Below are positions 1 to 6,157 of a stretch of DNA of 6,157 nucleotides, piece after piece. Both the position numbers and the translations under genes were made by a program. Source of the stretch: an uncultured Alphaproteobacteria bacterium (lineage in GTDB: Bacteria > Pseudomonadota > Alphaproteobacteria > Rhizobiales > Beijerinckiaceae); contig CALCZO010000227.1 of assembly GCA_937903315.1 (NCBI GenBank), positions 1 through 6,157 of the forward strand, given 5' to 3'. Each line of letters begins with the position of its first letter. Position 1 is the stretch's first letter. The notes under the pieces are model-generated. The model had not been told where the DNA came from, did no database searches, and was given only the letters and a program-made list of their open reading frames with translations.

Positions 1-526
1 CGAGGCGCTTGTCCTTGTAGAGCAGGCCCTTCTCGTGCAGCGCGACGAAGAACTCGATCACCGCCGCACTCAGGCCGGGGTCCATGGTGAAGCGCTCGCG
101 GCTCCAGTCGCAGGATGCGCCGAGGCGCTTCAACTGATGGATAATCGTGCCGCCCGATTGCTCCTTCCACGCCCAGACTTCCTCAAGGAAGCGGTCGCGG
201 CCAAGATCGCGCCGGCCCGGCTTGCCTTCGGCGGCGAGCTTGCGCTCGACGACCATCTGGGTCGCGATGCCGGCATGGTCGGTGCCCGGCTGCCACAACA
301 CGTCCTTGCCGCGCATCCGCTCGAAGCGGATCAGGATGTCCTGCAAGGTGTTGTTGAGCGCGTGGCCCATATGCAGCGAGCCGGTAACGTTCGGCGGCGG
401 AATGACGATGCAATACGGCTCTGCCGCGCCGCGCTTGCCGCGACCGGCGGCGAAGGCATCGGCATCGGCCCAGGCCTTGGCCACGCGCTGTTCGATCCCG
501 GCGGGATCGTAGGTCTTTTCCATCAT
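1..526 (-). CDS. valS: Valyl-tRNA synthetase, N-terminal part (3' end off window)
   Basis: This class I aminoacyl-tRNA synthetase charges tRNA(Val) with valine in the cytoplasm. About 175 residues are visible, whereas the family is usually around 900, so the protein continues past the left edge. Counting from the ATG at 523, the opening MEKTYDPAGIEQR is typical of ValRS. The class I HIGH-type signature follows as PPPNVTGSLHMGHALN (about residues 42-57, with H51-M-G-H54). Then come WQPGTDHAGIATQ (78-90) and the start of the editing (CP1) insertion region. The KMSKS loop and anticodon domain lie outside the window. Three in-frame ATGs (544, 526, 523) are possible and none has a clear ribosome binding site. 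I chose 526 because family similarity begins there; 544 would sit directly behind a GC hairpin. The gene lies 81 bases after the phytoene-synthase-like gene, with no terminator seen, so read-through from the sec operon is possible. Identity is nearly certain; only the start is open. Confidence 0.96.
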   Translation of the reverse strand, partial: MMEKTYDPAGIEQRVAKAWADADAFAAGRGKRGAAEPYCIVIPPPNVTGSLHMGHALNNTLQDILIRFERMRGKDVLWQPGTDHAGIATQMVVERKLAAEGKPGRRDLGRDRFLEEVWAWKEQSGGTIIHQLKRLGASCDWSRERFTMDPGLSAAVIEFFVALHEKGLLYKDKRL

Positions 527-625
527 GGCAGTCGCATCTTTCATGGCGCGCCGACGCGCGGCTTTACTGGCACCGCTTGTTCTGAAGCGGCGCGGCTCTG
601 TCAACGAAAAAGCGGCGTTTGACGG

Positions 626-1522
626 TCAGGCCGCGATGCGGCGCGGCGTCCCTGCGGCGCGGCGGGCGCTGCGCCACAGGACGAACAGCTTGCGGAGCCG
701 CGCGACATCGACAACCGTGCGGAACGGATCGTAGCCCGGCTGGCTCATCGCCTTGAGATAGGGATCGACCAGGCAGACCGGGAAGAACGCCGGCGCGATC
801 ACGGGCGAAACCGAGGGGATCAGCGCTCGTGTCTGCGCCAGATGACCGGCCGCGCGGGCGCGGATATCGGCCAACGCCGCGCGCAGGCCGGGACTGTCCT
901 TGCCGGCGCAGATGTCCTCAGGGCTGACGCCATAGCCGGCAAACACCTCGCGCGGCAGGAACAGCTGGCCACGCCGCGCTGTCCATGGAAACGCGCGCAG
1001 CAGGCCGGTCAGGGCAAAGGCGACACCGGCATGGCCCGCCGCTTCCGCACCGCCCTCCTCCCTGCCGCCGGACAGGCATAGCGACGCCAGCCGCACCAGT
1101 GCGGACGAGGTTTCGCCGCAATAGCCCTCGCAATCGAGCCATGACGGCATCGGATCGTCATAAAGGTCGAAGGTGCGCGCCTCGATCAGGTTCAGCAGCG
1201 GGCGTGTCGGCAGCGAACAGGCGCGGATGGTCGCATCGAGCGCCACGGCCAGCGGGTTCTGCGCCGCCTCGCCATGGCTCTTCCCGATCAGGAAATCGCG
1301 CCACCACTGGTAGCGGATCTCGCCCGGCATCGGATCACGCACGAGGGACCGCACGCGGGCGATCTCGGCGTTGAACGCATAGAGCGCGAACAGGTGGTGG
1401 CGCGTCGCCACAGGCGCGAACAGCGTTGACAGATACCGGTCAGGATCATGCAGACGCACATGCTCGAAAGCCGCACGGTAGGCATCGTCCAGTGGCGTTG
1501 TGATGGGCTTTCGGCAGGGCAT
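626..1522 (-). CDS. Squalene/phytoene-synthase-fold protein, NDUFAF6-like, probably non-catalytic
   Basis: The 298-residue protein belongs to the squalene/phytoene synthase superfamily but looks more like mitochondrial complex I assembly factor NDUFAF6 than an enzyme. True synthases carry two aspartate-rich motifs that bind Mg-diphosphate. Here the first site (the YCRxxDDxxD-type position) reads YAFNAEIA at about residues 48-55. The second (DVGED before ARRGxxYLP) reads RAFPWTARRGQLFLP at about 176-190. Both are therefore without their metal-binding aspartates, while the fold landmarks around them remain: WWRDFL near 73-78, YCGETSSAL near 134-142, GVSPEDI near 198-204. The C-terminal YDPF...LWRSARR resembles the end of the assembly-factor branch. 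There is no signal peptide or membrane helix, so it is cytoplasmic or peripheral. The ATG at 1522 has a GGAAG ribosome binding site eight bases upstream. It follows the Mth938-domain gene by 58 bases and probably shares its transcript. Databases may label it phytoene synthase; the lost motifs argue against prenyl-transfer activity. Family membership is sure; the role is inference. Confidence 0.94.
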   Translation of the reverse strand: MPCRKPITTPLDDAYRAAFEHVRLHDPDRYLSTLFAPVATRHHLFALYAFNAEIARVRSLVRDPMPGEIRYQWWRDFLIGKSHGEAAQNPLAVALDATIRACSLPTRPLLNLIEARTFDLYDDPMPSWLDCEGYCGETSSALVRLASLCLSGGREEGGAEAAGHAGVAFALTGLLRAFPWTARRGQLFLPREVFAGYGVSPEDICAGKDSPGLRAALADIRARAAGHLAQTRALIPSVSPVIAPAFFPVCLVDPYLKAMSQPGYDPFRTVVDVARLRKLFVLWRSARRAAGTPRRIAA

Positions 1523-1580
1523 TCGCAGAACTTCCGGTTACCACCCCTGATGTGGGGATTGATGTGGAAATTCAAAGGGG

Positions 1581-1961
1581 TCAGGCGATCGCGATCAGCG
1601 CTGCGGCGACCTTTCGGCCCTCGCCCATCAGGATGTTGTACGTCTGGGTGGCTGAAACCGTGTTCATCGCCTCGTGGTGGATGCCGGCAGCCCGTAGCGC
1701 GGCGCGCAGCGTGGGCGGCAGGAACACCAGTTTCTGACCGGTTCCGATCAAAAGGAAGTCGATTGCCGCCGCTTCGGCAAGGACCGGCTCAAGCGAGGCG
1801 TCGGTCAATGCGCCTGCCTCGGCCACGGTCCACGCCCGAATTCCGGATGGCAGCGCGAGAATGGAGCCGATGTGGCTCATGCCGCCGAACAGAAAGCCGC
1901 CGCGTCCCAATCCTTCGATATCGTGCCGTCCGGGCAGGAAGCCATCGTAGAGCGCGGTCAT
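1581..1961 (-). CDS. Mth938/DUF498-domain protein, NDUFAF3-like
   Basis: This 126-residue soluble protein consists of one Mth938-like domain (DUF498/DUF598). The family includes mitochondrial NDUFAF3, an early complex I assembly factor. Visible landmarks are the glycine-rich GRGGFLFGGMSHIGSILALPSG (about residues 19-40), a W near 44 followed by acidic helix residues, the core strand with its glycine turn FLLIGTGQ (69-76), GIHHEAMNT (93-101), and the C-terminal TYNILMGEGRKVAAALI (107-123). The length matches a stand-alone family member. There is no signal peptide and no membrane segment. Its ATG starts only five bases after the secF stop codon and has little ribosome binding site of its own, so translation is probably coupled to secF. 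The biochemical activity of the family is unknown. A link with membrane-protein insertion or complex I assembly is suggested by its position behind secDF and next to an NDUFAF6-like gene. Confidence 0.95.
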   Translation of the reverse strand: MTALYDGFLPGRHDIEGLGRGGFLFGGMSHIGSILALPSGIRAWTVAEAGALTDASLEPVLAEAAAIDFLLIGTGQKLVFLPPTLRAALRAAGIHHEAMNTVSATQTYNILMGEGRKVAAALIAIA

Positions 1962-1966
1962 CCCGA

Positions 1967-2914
1967 TCAGGCCGACTTGGTCGCGACCTCGCCGGCAGCC
2001 TCTGCTCGGGCTTCTTCGCCGCTGGTCTTGAGGCCGAGATAGATCAGCACCGGCGCGGCGATGAAGATCGACGAATAGGTGCCGACGACAACGCCGACCA
2101 GCATCGCCCAGGAGAACGAGGAGATGACCGAGCCGCCGAAGATCACCAGAGCGAGCAGCGCCAGCATGGAGGTGAACGAGACGAGGAAGGTGCGGGCCAG
2201 TGTCTGGTTGATCGCCAGATCGAGCAACTCGTTGATCGGCATCTTCTTGTAACGGCGCAGCAGTTCGCGAATCCGGTCAAACACGACGACGGTATCGTTG
2301 AGCGAATAGCCGACGATCGTGAGGATCGCGGCGATCGAGGTCATGTTGAACTCGATCTGCGAGAAACAATAAAAGCCGATGGTCATCGCCAGATCGTGCA
2401 GCGTCGCGATGACGGCGCCGACCGCGAACTGCCACTCGAACCGGAACCACAGGTAGATCAGCACGCCGATGATCGAGACCACGACGCCGAGCGTGCCGGC
2501 CTGCACCAGTTCGCCGGAGACGCGCGGGCCGACAACCTCGATACGGCGGAACTCATAGTCGTTGACGAAGGCCGCCCGGGCCTTTTCGACAACAACCTGC
2601 TGGGCCTTGTCGCCGCCGGGCTGGAGCCGGAACCGCAGCGAGACCTCGTTGGAATTGTCGAACGCCTGAACCTCGACATCACCCAGATGCAGCCCCTCGG
2701 CCGACGACCGGACCTTCTGCACATCGACCGCACCGGACTTGGCCCGCATCTCGATCAGCGTACCGCCGGTGAAATCGATGCCGAAATTCATGTTCACGGT
2801 CAGGAACAACGCGACCGCAATCACCGACAGGATCGCCGACAGCGGGAAGCTGTACCGCCGCCACGCCATGAACGGGAATTTTGTGCCATCGGGAATGATA
2901 CGGAGCAGCTTCAT
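1967..2914 (-). CDS. secF: Protein translocase subunit SecF
   Basis: SecF is an inner-membrane RND-superfamily protein. With SecD and YajC it associates with SecYEG and uses proton flow to pull proteins across, and help insert them into, the membrane. From the ATG at 2914 it has 315 residues, a normal length. The first membrane helix is near 22-40, followed by the family signature NFGIDFTGGTLIEM (43-56), a periplasmic domain to about 137, then five more helices. The conserved RND motif VGYSLNDTVVVFDRIRE (201-217) contains the aspartates D207 and D213. A frame-consistent ATG at 2971 would add 19 residues, overlap secD and lack family similarity. The 2914 start fits homologues beginning MKLLRIIPDG and has GAGG, partly inside the secD stop, eight bases upstream. 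The gap to secD is 10 bases, so they are one translational unit. The C-terminal tail is Ala/Glu-rich and cytoplasmic. SecD and SecF are separate here, not fused as in some rhizobia. Confidence 0.98.
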   Translation of the reverse strand: MKLLRIIPDGTKFPFMAWRRYSFPLSAILSVIAVALFLTVNMNFGIDFTGGTLIEMRAKSGAVDVQKVRSSAEGLHLGDVEVQAFDNSNEVSLRFRLQPGGDKAQQVVVEKARAAFVNDYEFRRIEVVGPRVSGELVQAGTLGVVVSIIGVLIYLWFRFEWQFAVGAVIATLHDLAMTIGFYCFSQIEFNMTSIAAILTIVGYSLNDTVVVFDRIRELLRRYKKMPINELLDLAINQTLARTFLVSFTSMLALLALVIFGGSVISSFSWAMLVGVVVGTYSSIFIAAPVLIYLGLKTSGEEARAEAAGEVATKSA

Positions 2915-2924
2915 CGCCAACGCC

Positions 2925-4529
2925 TCAGAACGGAATCTTGGTTGGCTTGCGCCAGCGATACCACAGCGCAATCATCATGCGGGTCATGGTTACGGCGGTC
3001 ACGATGGTGGTGATGATGCCAACGATCATGGTGACGGCAAAGCCGCGCACCGGACCCGAGCCGAGGAAGTAAAGGATCGCGGCGGCAATGAACATCGTGA
3101 CGTTCGAATCGATGATGGTGGCCATGGCGCGGTTGAACCCCGCTTCCAGCGACGCCACCATCGACCGGCCAAGGTGATTTTCCTCGCGGATGCGCTCGTA
3201 GATCAGCACGTTCGCGTCGACCGCCGTGCCGATCGTCAGCACGATGCCGGCGATGCCGGGCAAGGTCAGCGTCGCGCCAAGCTTGGTCATGATGGCAAAG
3301 ATCAGCAGGATGTGGATCGTCAGCGCGATATTGGCAAAGATGCCGAACACGCCATAGGTCGCCAGCATGAAGACGACGACGAGCACCCCGGCGACGTAGG
3401 CCGCCTTCTTGCCGGCATCGATCGAATCCTGACCAAGACCGGGACCGACGGTGCGCTCCTCGACGATGGTGAAGGCCGCCGGCAGCGCGCCCGAACGCAG
3501 CAGGACCGACAGGCGGTTGGCGCTCTCGACCGTGAAATTGCCGGAAATCTGGCCCGAACCGCCGGTGATCGGCTGGAGGATGCGCGGCGCGGAGATGATG
3601 CGGTTGTCGAGGATGATCGCAAACGGCTTGCCGACATTCTCGGTGGTCACCTGGCCGAACTTGCGCGCCGCGTTGACGTTGAAGCGGAAGTTGACGATCG
3701 GCTGGCCGGAGCGCTGGTCGAACCCCGGCTCGGCCGAGGTCAGGTCGGCGCCGTCAACCATGATGCGGCGCTCGACCTGCATCGTGCCGCCCTCCTCGGA
3801 GGGCAACGTCTCGATCTCGCCGGCGGCCGCGCCGGGCTCGGCAACCAGCCGGAATTCGAGCTTGGCCACCTTGCCGAGGATTTCGCGCAGCTCGGTCGGG
3901 TCCTGAAGACCGGGAACCTGGATCAGCACACGGTCGATGCCCTGGCGCTGGATCGAGATTTCCTTGGTACCCTCGGGGTCGACACGGCGGCGGAACACGT
4001 CAAGCGACTGATCGACCGCACGGCGGACACGATCATTGATGCCCGGCTCGGAATAGGTCAGCGTGATCGTCTCGCCCTGGTCGGCGTTGATCTCGAGATT
4101 GCGCACGCCGGTGCCGAGACGGGCTGCATCGACCGGCTGCGAGAGTTCACGCAGCTTCGGCAGGATCTTCGCCCGGTCGTCCGGGTTGGGAATGCGGACC
4201 GCTGCGCCGCGCGGCTGGGCCGGAACGCCGCCGGTGGGAGCCACGCGGGCATCGCGGAACACGCCGCGGATGTCGGCCTGAAGCTGCTGCACCATCTGGC
4301 GGATCAGCGCCGGCTGGTCGACCTCCAGCACCACATGGGTGCCGCCCTGAAGATCAAGCCCCAGCGTGATGCCCTTGTAGGGCACCAGCCACTTGGGGAT
4401 GAACGAGGGAATCGACCGCTCGATGGCGTCGCGCGTCGCCTGCGGCAGGGCGCTCGGCAGCGAATAGGCAATCGCCGCGAACGCCAGGGCGATCACGCTG
4501 ATCAGTTTCAGCTTCGAAAAGCGCAGCAT
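2925..4529 (-). CDS. secD: Protein translocase subunit SecD
   Basis: SecD is the larger partner of SecF in the proton-driven ancillary Sec complex of the inner membrane. The protein has 534 residues, normal for an alphaproteobacterial SecD. In order there is an N-terminal membrane helix (about 8-24), then the family motif GITLGLDLQGGTHVVLEV (53-70). A large periplasmic region (P1 base and head) runs to roughly 370 and contains the SGNFTVESANRLSVLLRSGALPA stretch (329-351) and VGPGLGQDSI (361-370). Five C-terminal helices follow from about 375 to 523, including the RND proton-path motif GTAVDANVLIYERIREE (434-450) with D438. A basic tail ends the protein. The ATG at 4529 is preceded by a weak ACAGG-type ribosome binding site, and the gap to yajC is 31 bases. 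The conserved motifs and charged residues are intact, so a working protein is expected. Confidence 0.99.
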   Translation of the reverse strand: MLRFSKLKLISVIALAFAAIAYSLPSALPQATRDAIERSIPSFIPKWLVPYKGITLGLDLQGGTHVVLEVDQPALIRQMVQQLQADIRGVFRDARVAPTGGVPAQPRGAAVRIPNPDDRAKILPKLRELSQPVDAARLGTGVRNLEINADQGETITLTYSEPGINDRVRRAVDQSLDVFRRRVDPEGTKEISIQRQGIDRVLIQVPGLQDPTELREILGKVAKLEFRLVAEPGAAAGEIETLPSEEGGTMQVERRIMVDGADLTSAEPGFDQRSGQPIVNFRFNVNAARKFGQVTTENVGKPFAIILDNRIISAPRILQPITGGSGQISGNFTVESANRLSVLLRSGALPAAFTIVEERTVGPGLGQDSIDAGKKAAYVAGVLVVVFMLATYGVFGIFANIALTIHILLIFAIMTKLGATLTLPGIAGIVLTIGTAVDANVLIYERIREENHLGRSMVASLEAGFNRAMATIIDSNVTMFIAAAILYFLGSGPVRGFAVTMIVGIITTIVTAVTMTRMMIALWYRWRKPTKIPF

Positions 4530-4560
4530 CGGACCTGTTACTTCGTTGAGCCGTGCCGCC

Positions 4561-4884
4561 TCAGCTGGCGACCGGCTCGGCCTTCGAACGGACGTCGGCG
4601 ATCATGCCACGGACAACGCGGACGCGGACGCCATCGGCGATCTCGACCTCGACCTCGCTGTCGTCAATCACCTTGGTGACCTTGCCGATCATGCCCGAAC
4701 TCATCACCACGGAATCGCCGCGGCGGATGTTCTTGATCATCTCCTGATGCGCCTTCACCCGCTTCTGCTGCGGGCGGATAAGCAGGAAATACATGATGAT
4801 CAGGATCAGCAGGAACGGCGCGAACTGGACGATCATGTCGCTGCCACCGGGAGCGGCGCCTTGGGCGAAAGCCGGAGTGATCAC
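4561..4884 (-). CDS. yajC: Preprotein translocase subunit YajC
   Basis: YajC is a small single-span inner-membrane protein that joins SecDF in the holo-translocase. The 107-residue product has a short N-terminal tail MITPAFAQGAAPGGSD, one membrane helix at about 17-36, then the hallmark LIRPQQKR (35-42). A cytoplasmic domain follows with IRRGDSVVMSSGMIGKV (53-69) and the SEVEVEIADGVRVRV strands (76-90), the usual arrangement. The start codon is GTG (4884), not ATG. It is well supported by AAGAGG eight bases upstream (4898-4893) and by the FAQGAA tail seen in alphaproteobacterial homologues; the next Met would remove that tail. It is the first gene of the yajC-secD-secF operon, and a plausible promoter and a stable hairpin lie in its leader. 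A rare start codon combined with a strong ribosome binding site may be a way of setting dosage. Confidence 0.98.
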   Translation of the reverse strand: MITPAFAQGAAPGGSDMIVQFAPFLLILIIMYFLLIRPQQKRVKAHQEMIKNIRRGDSVVMSSGMIGKVTKVIDDSEVEVEIADGVRVRVVRGMIADVRSKAEPVAS

Positions 4885-4909
4885 GTCTGGAACCTCTTGG
4901 TTGCGGAGT

Positions 4910-4936
4910 CCGGCAAGACCCTGAAGGGCCTGCCGG
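4910..4936 (-). promoter_or_regulatory. Imperfect inverted repeat (hairpin) in yajC leader
   Basis: The two arms CCGGCA and TGCCGG are exact complements. Inside them a G-T and a G-C pair, one bulged T and CCC/GGG pairs extend the stem to about 11 bp, closed by a TTCA tetraloop. It would form in the untranslated leader of yajC, about 11 bases before the ribosome binding site. No run of T follows on either strand, so it is not an intrinsic terminator. It could protect the 5' end or modulate yajC translation; the function is unproven. Confidence 0.4.
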
Positions 4937-4955
4937 TCATCGTAAATTCGCGCGG

Positions 4956-4983
4956 ACTATAGTGCCGCCCGCGCATAAGGCAA
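4956..4983 (-). promoter_or_regulatory. Candidate housekeeping promoter for yajC-secD-secF
   Basis: On the minus strand TTGCCT (4983-4978) and TATAGT (4961-4956) are separated by 16 bases and match sigma-70-type -35 and -10 boxes at 4 of 6 and 5 of 6 positions. Transcription would start near 4949 and leave a leader of about 65 bases before the yajC GTG. It sits in the largest gene-free gap of the window, just where the operon needs a promoter. It was found by eye only; lolD read-through remains possible. Confidence 0.5.
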
Positions 4984-5012
4984 CGGGATTTCACGGGACC
5001 GGGCGCGCACGC

Positions 5013-5696
5013 CTAGCCAAGATCCTCGATCGCTCCGTCCCGGATCGTCACCCGCCTGTCCATGCGCATCGCAAGTTCGACGTTGTGGGTGGCCACGAGC
5101 GCACCGAGCCCTGATTGCTTGACGATCGACAGCAGCATGCCGAAGACGTGATCGGAGGTTTGCGGGTCGAGGTTGCCGGTCGGTTCATCGGCCAGCAGGA
5201 CGCGCGGCGCGTTGGCCACGGCGCGGGCGATGGCAACACGCTGCTGTTCACCGCCGGACAGCATGCCCGGCTGATGATCCAGCCGCTCGCCAAGGCCGAT
5301 GAACTGCAACAGCTCGGCCGCACGGGCACGGGCCTTTTCGCCGCTGAGACCGGCGATCATCTGCGGCATCATCACATTTTCCGTCGCCGTCAACTCGGGC
5401 AGGAGGTGATGAAACTGATAGACAAAGCCGATGTCGGTGCGGCGCAGGCGGGTGCGGTCGCGATCATGCAGCGCGATGGTCGGCATGCCGCCGATCAGCA
5501 CATCGCCGGCGTCGGGCTTTTCGAGCAGGCCGGCACAGTGCAGCAGGGTCGACTTGCCGGTGCCGGACGGGGCGACCAGCGCCACCATCTCGCCGGCCCG
5601 GACCACGAGATTGGCGCTGGCAAGGATCGGCAGCGTGCGGTCGGCCTGATGGTAGGTGCGGTCCACCGCGATGAGTTCGAGCGCGTTCATCGTCAT
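5013..5696 (-). CDS. lolD: Lipoprotein-releasing ABC transporter ATP-binding protein LolD
   Basis: LolD is the cytoplasmic ATPase that powers extraction of outer-membrane lipoproteins from the inner membrane by the LolC/E permease and hands them to LolA. The 227-residue protein holds a single ABC domain. The P-loop is APSGTGKST (42-50), with Ala in place of the usual first Gly. The Q-loop is FVYQFHHLLPE (91-101), the signature LSGGEQQRVAIARA (146-159), Walker B RVLLADEP (165-172) with the D-loop GNLD next, and the H-loop VATHN (201-205). The YQFHHLLPE stretch is typical of LolD. The first ATG (5696) overlaps the permease stop codon as ATGA. A second in-frame ATG at 5690 has GGGGA six bases upstream and may be the real start, giving 225 residues. 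Either way translation is coupled to the permease gene. All catalytic residues are present. Confidence 0.97.
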   Translation of the reverse strand: MTMNALELIAVDRTYHQADRTLPILASANLVVRAGEMVALVAPSGTGKSTLLHCAGLLEKPDAGDVLIGGMPTIALHDRDRTRLRRTDIGFVYQFHHLLPELTATENVMMPQMIAGLSGEKARARAAELLQFIGLGERLDHQPGMLSGGEQQRVAIARAVANAPRVLLADEPTGNLDPQTSDHVFGMLLSIVKQSGLGALVATHNVELAMRMDRRVTIRDGAIEDLG

Positions 5697-6157
5697 TCCC
5701 CGCGCAACGCTTCGACCGGATCAAGCGCGGCGGCCTTCCAGGCGGGATAAAGGGTCGCCAGCAGCGACAGGACCAGTGCCATCGAGACAATGGCCGTTAC
5801 TTCGCCCGGATCGACGACCGCAGGCAGCTTGTTGAGAAAGTACAGTTCCGGCGGAAACAGCGGGCGCGAGAACAGCCACGAGAAGAACTGCCGGATCGAT
5901 TCGACGTTGTTCGCAATGACAAGGCCGAGAAGGAACCCGAGCAACGTACCGACAACCCCGATGGCCGCACCGGTCATGATGAAGATTCGCAGGATCGACG
6001 CGCGTGTCGCCCCCATGGTGCGCAGGATGGCGATGCCGCGGGTCTTGTCCTTCACCAGCATGGTGAGGCCGGAGATGATGTTGAACGCGGCGACCAGCAC
6101 GATCATCGTCAGGATGATGAACATCATGTTGCGCTCGACCTCGAGCGCGCCGAAGAA
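5693..6157 (-). CDS. lolCE: Lipoprotein-releasing ABC permease LolC/LolE family, C-terminal part (5' end off window)
   Basis: This is the inner-membrane permease partner of LolD. Only the last 154 residues are visible; the family is usually a little over 400, so more than half, including the periplasmic domain and first helix, lies beyond the right edge. The visible part opens FFGALEVERN and continues into helix two (about 12-36, containing VAAFNIISGL). Next is the coupling region DKTRGIAILRTMGATRASILRIF (37-59), which contacts LolD. A third helix (about 60-82), a periplasmic loop with RPLFPPELYFLNKLP (98-112), a last helix (about 119-140) and the FtsX/MacB-type ending LDPVEALRGE follow. Its stop codon overlaps the lolD start. 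Many alphaproteobacteria have one permease that serves as both LolC and LolE, so I do not choose between the two names. Confidence 0.95.
   Translation of the reverse strand, partial: FFGALEVERNMMFIILTMIVLVAAFNIISGLTMLVKDKTRGIAILRTMGATRASILRIFIMTGAAIGVVGTLLGFLLGLVIANNVESIRQFFSWLFSRPLFPPELYFLNKLPAVVDPGEVTAIVSMALVLSLLATLYPAWKAAALDPVEALRGE

Noticed and set aside
576..604. Promoter for valS: perfect TTGACA at 604-599
   Set aside because: The hexamer 17 bases downstream (AACAAG) is a poor -10 box and no better one is at proper spacing. It could be real but is not supported enough to list.
35..622. 195-codon open frame on the plus strand at the left edge
   Set aside because: It is the shadow of valS, whose real minus-strand frame is open to the window edge and carries the class I synthetase signature.
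607..642. Intrinsic terminator after the NDUFAF6-like gene
   Set aside because: A 5-bp GCCGC/GCGGC stem (630-642) and a T5 run on the minus strand (611-607) are present but about 18 bases apart, so they do not form a terminator.
626..1522. Hopanoid or carotenoid synthase (HpnC/HpnD/CrtB)
   Set aside because: Both aspartate-rich motifs are missing and no other carotenoid or hopanoid gene is nearby.
2915..2971. Longer SecF start at 2971
   Set aside because: It would overlap the end of secD, and the extra 19 residues look like an out-of-frame reading of secD. The start at 2914 matches the family and has GAGG at proper distance.
1448..3013. 521-codon open frame on the plus strand
   Set aside because: It lies opposite secF, the Mth938 gene and the start of the NDUFAF6-like gene. 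The translation is rich in R, D, H and Q with no recognisable domain, as expected for an antisense shadow in GC-rich DNA.
2739..4679. 646-codon open frame on the plus strand
   Set aside because: It is antisense to secD and part of yajC; the composition is dominated by R, D, H, A and G without a family motif. The minus-strand SecD is unambiguous.
4885..5012. ApdP/VemP-type arrest peptide gene ahead of the sec operon
   Set aside because: The gap is too short for a known type with a signal or membrane segment plus arrest motif, and I find no RAPP-like motif in any minus-strand frame.

Overview
The window is a compact, GC-rich block in which every supportable gene lies on the minus strand. Gene content and order, the protein sequences (for example a LolD P-loop beginning with Ala, and a YajC starting with a short FAQGAA-type tail) and the codon use all point to an alphaproteobacterium. 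It is most likely a member of the Hyphomicrobiales/Rhizobiales or a close neighbour, but no 16S or other species-level marker is present. The region looks like vertically inherited core genome. I see no mobile element, tRNA, rRNA, CRISPR array or base-composition break.

Read in the direction of transcription (right to left), the layout is as follows. (1) The C-terminal part of a LolC/LolE-type permease enters from the right edge and overlaps lolD by four bases; together they release lipoproteins from the inner membrane. (2) A 128-base gap holds a plausible promoter, a strong 27-base inverted repeat and a short upstream reading frame. (3) yajC, secD and secF follow, encoding the ancillary Sec-translocase complex that uses the proton motive force to help translocation and membrane insertion. 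(4) Five bases after secF is a small Mth938/DUF498-domain protein, the bacterial relative of mitochondrial NDUFAF3. (5) Next is a squalene/phytoene-synthase-fold protein whose catalytic aspartate motifs are gone, resembling mitochondrial NDUFAF6. (6) The N-terminal third or less of valS (valyl-tRNA synthetase) runs off the left edge.

Genes 3 to 5 are probably one operon: gaps are 31, 10, 5 and 58 bases with no terminator seen between them. valS, 81 bases further on, may be read through or have its own weak promoter.

The point of most interest is that bacterial counterparts of two separate human respiratory complex I assembly factors sit side by side, directly behind the SecDF-YajC membrane-insertion genes. 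This suggests, but does not prove, a module that couples insertion of a complex I membrane subunit to assembly. No nuo gene is inside the window.
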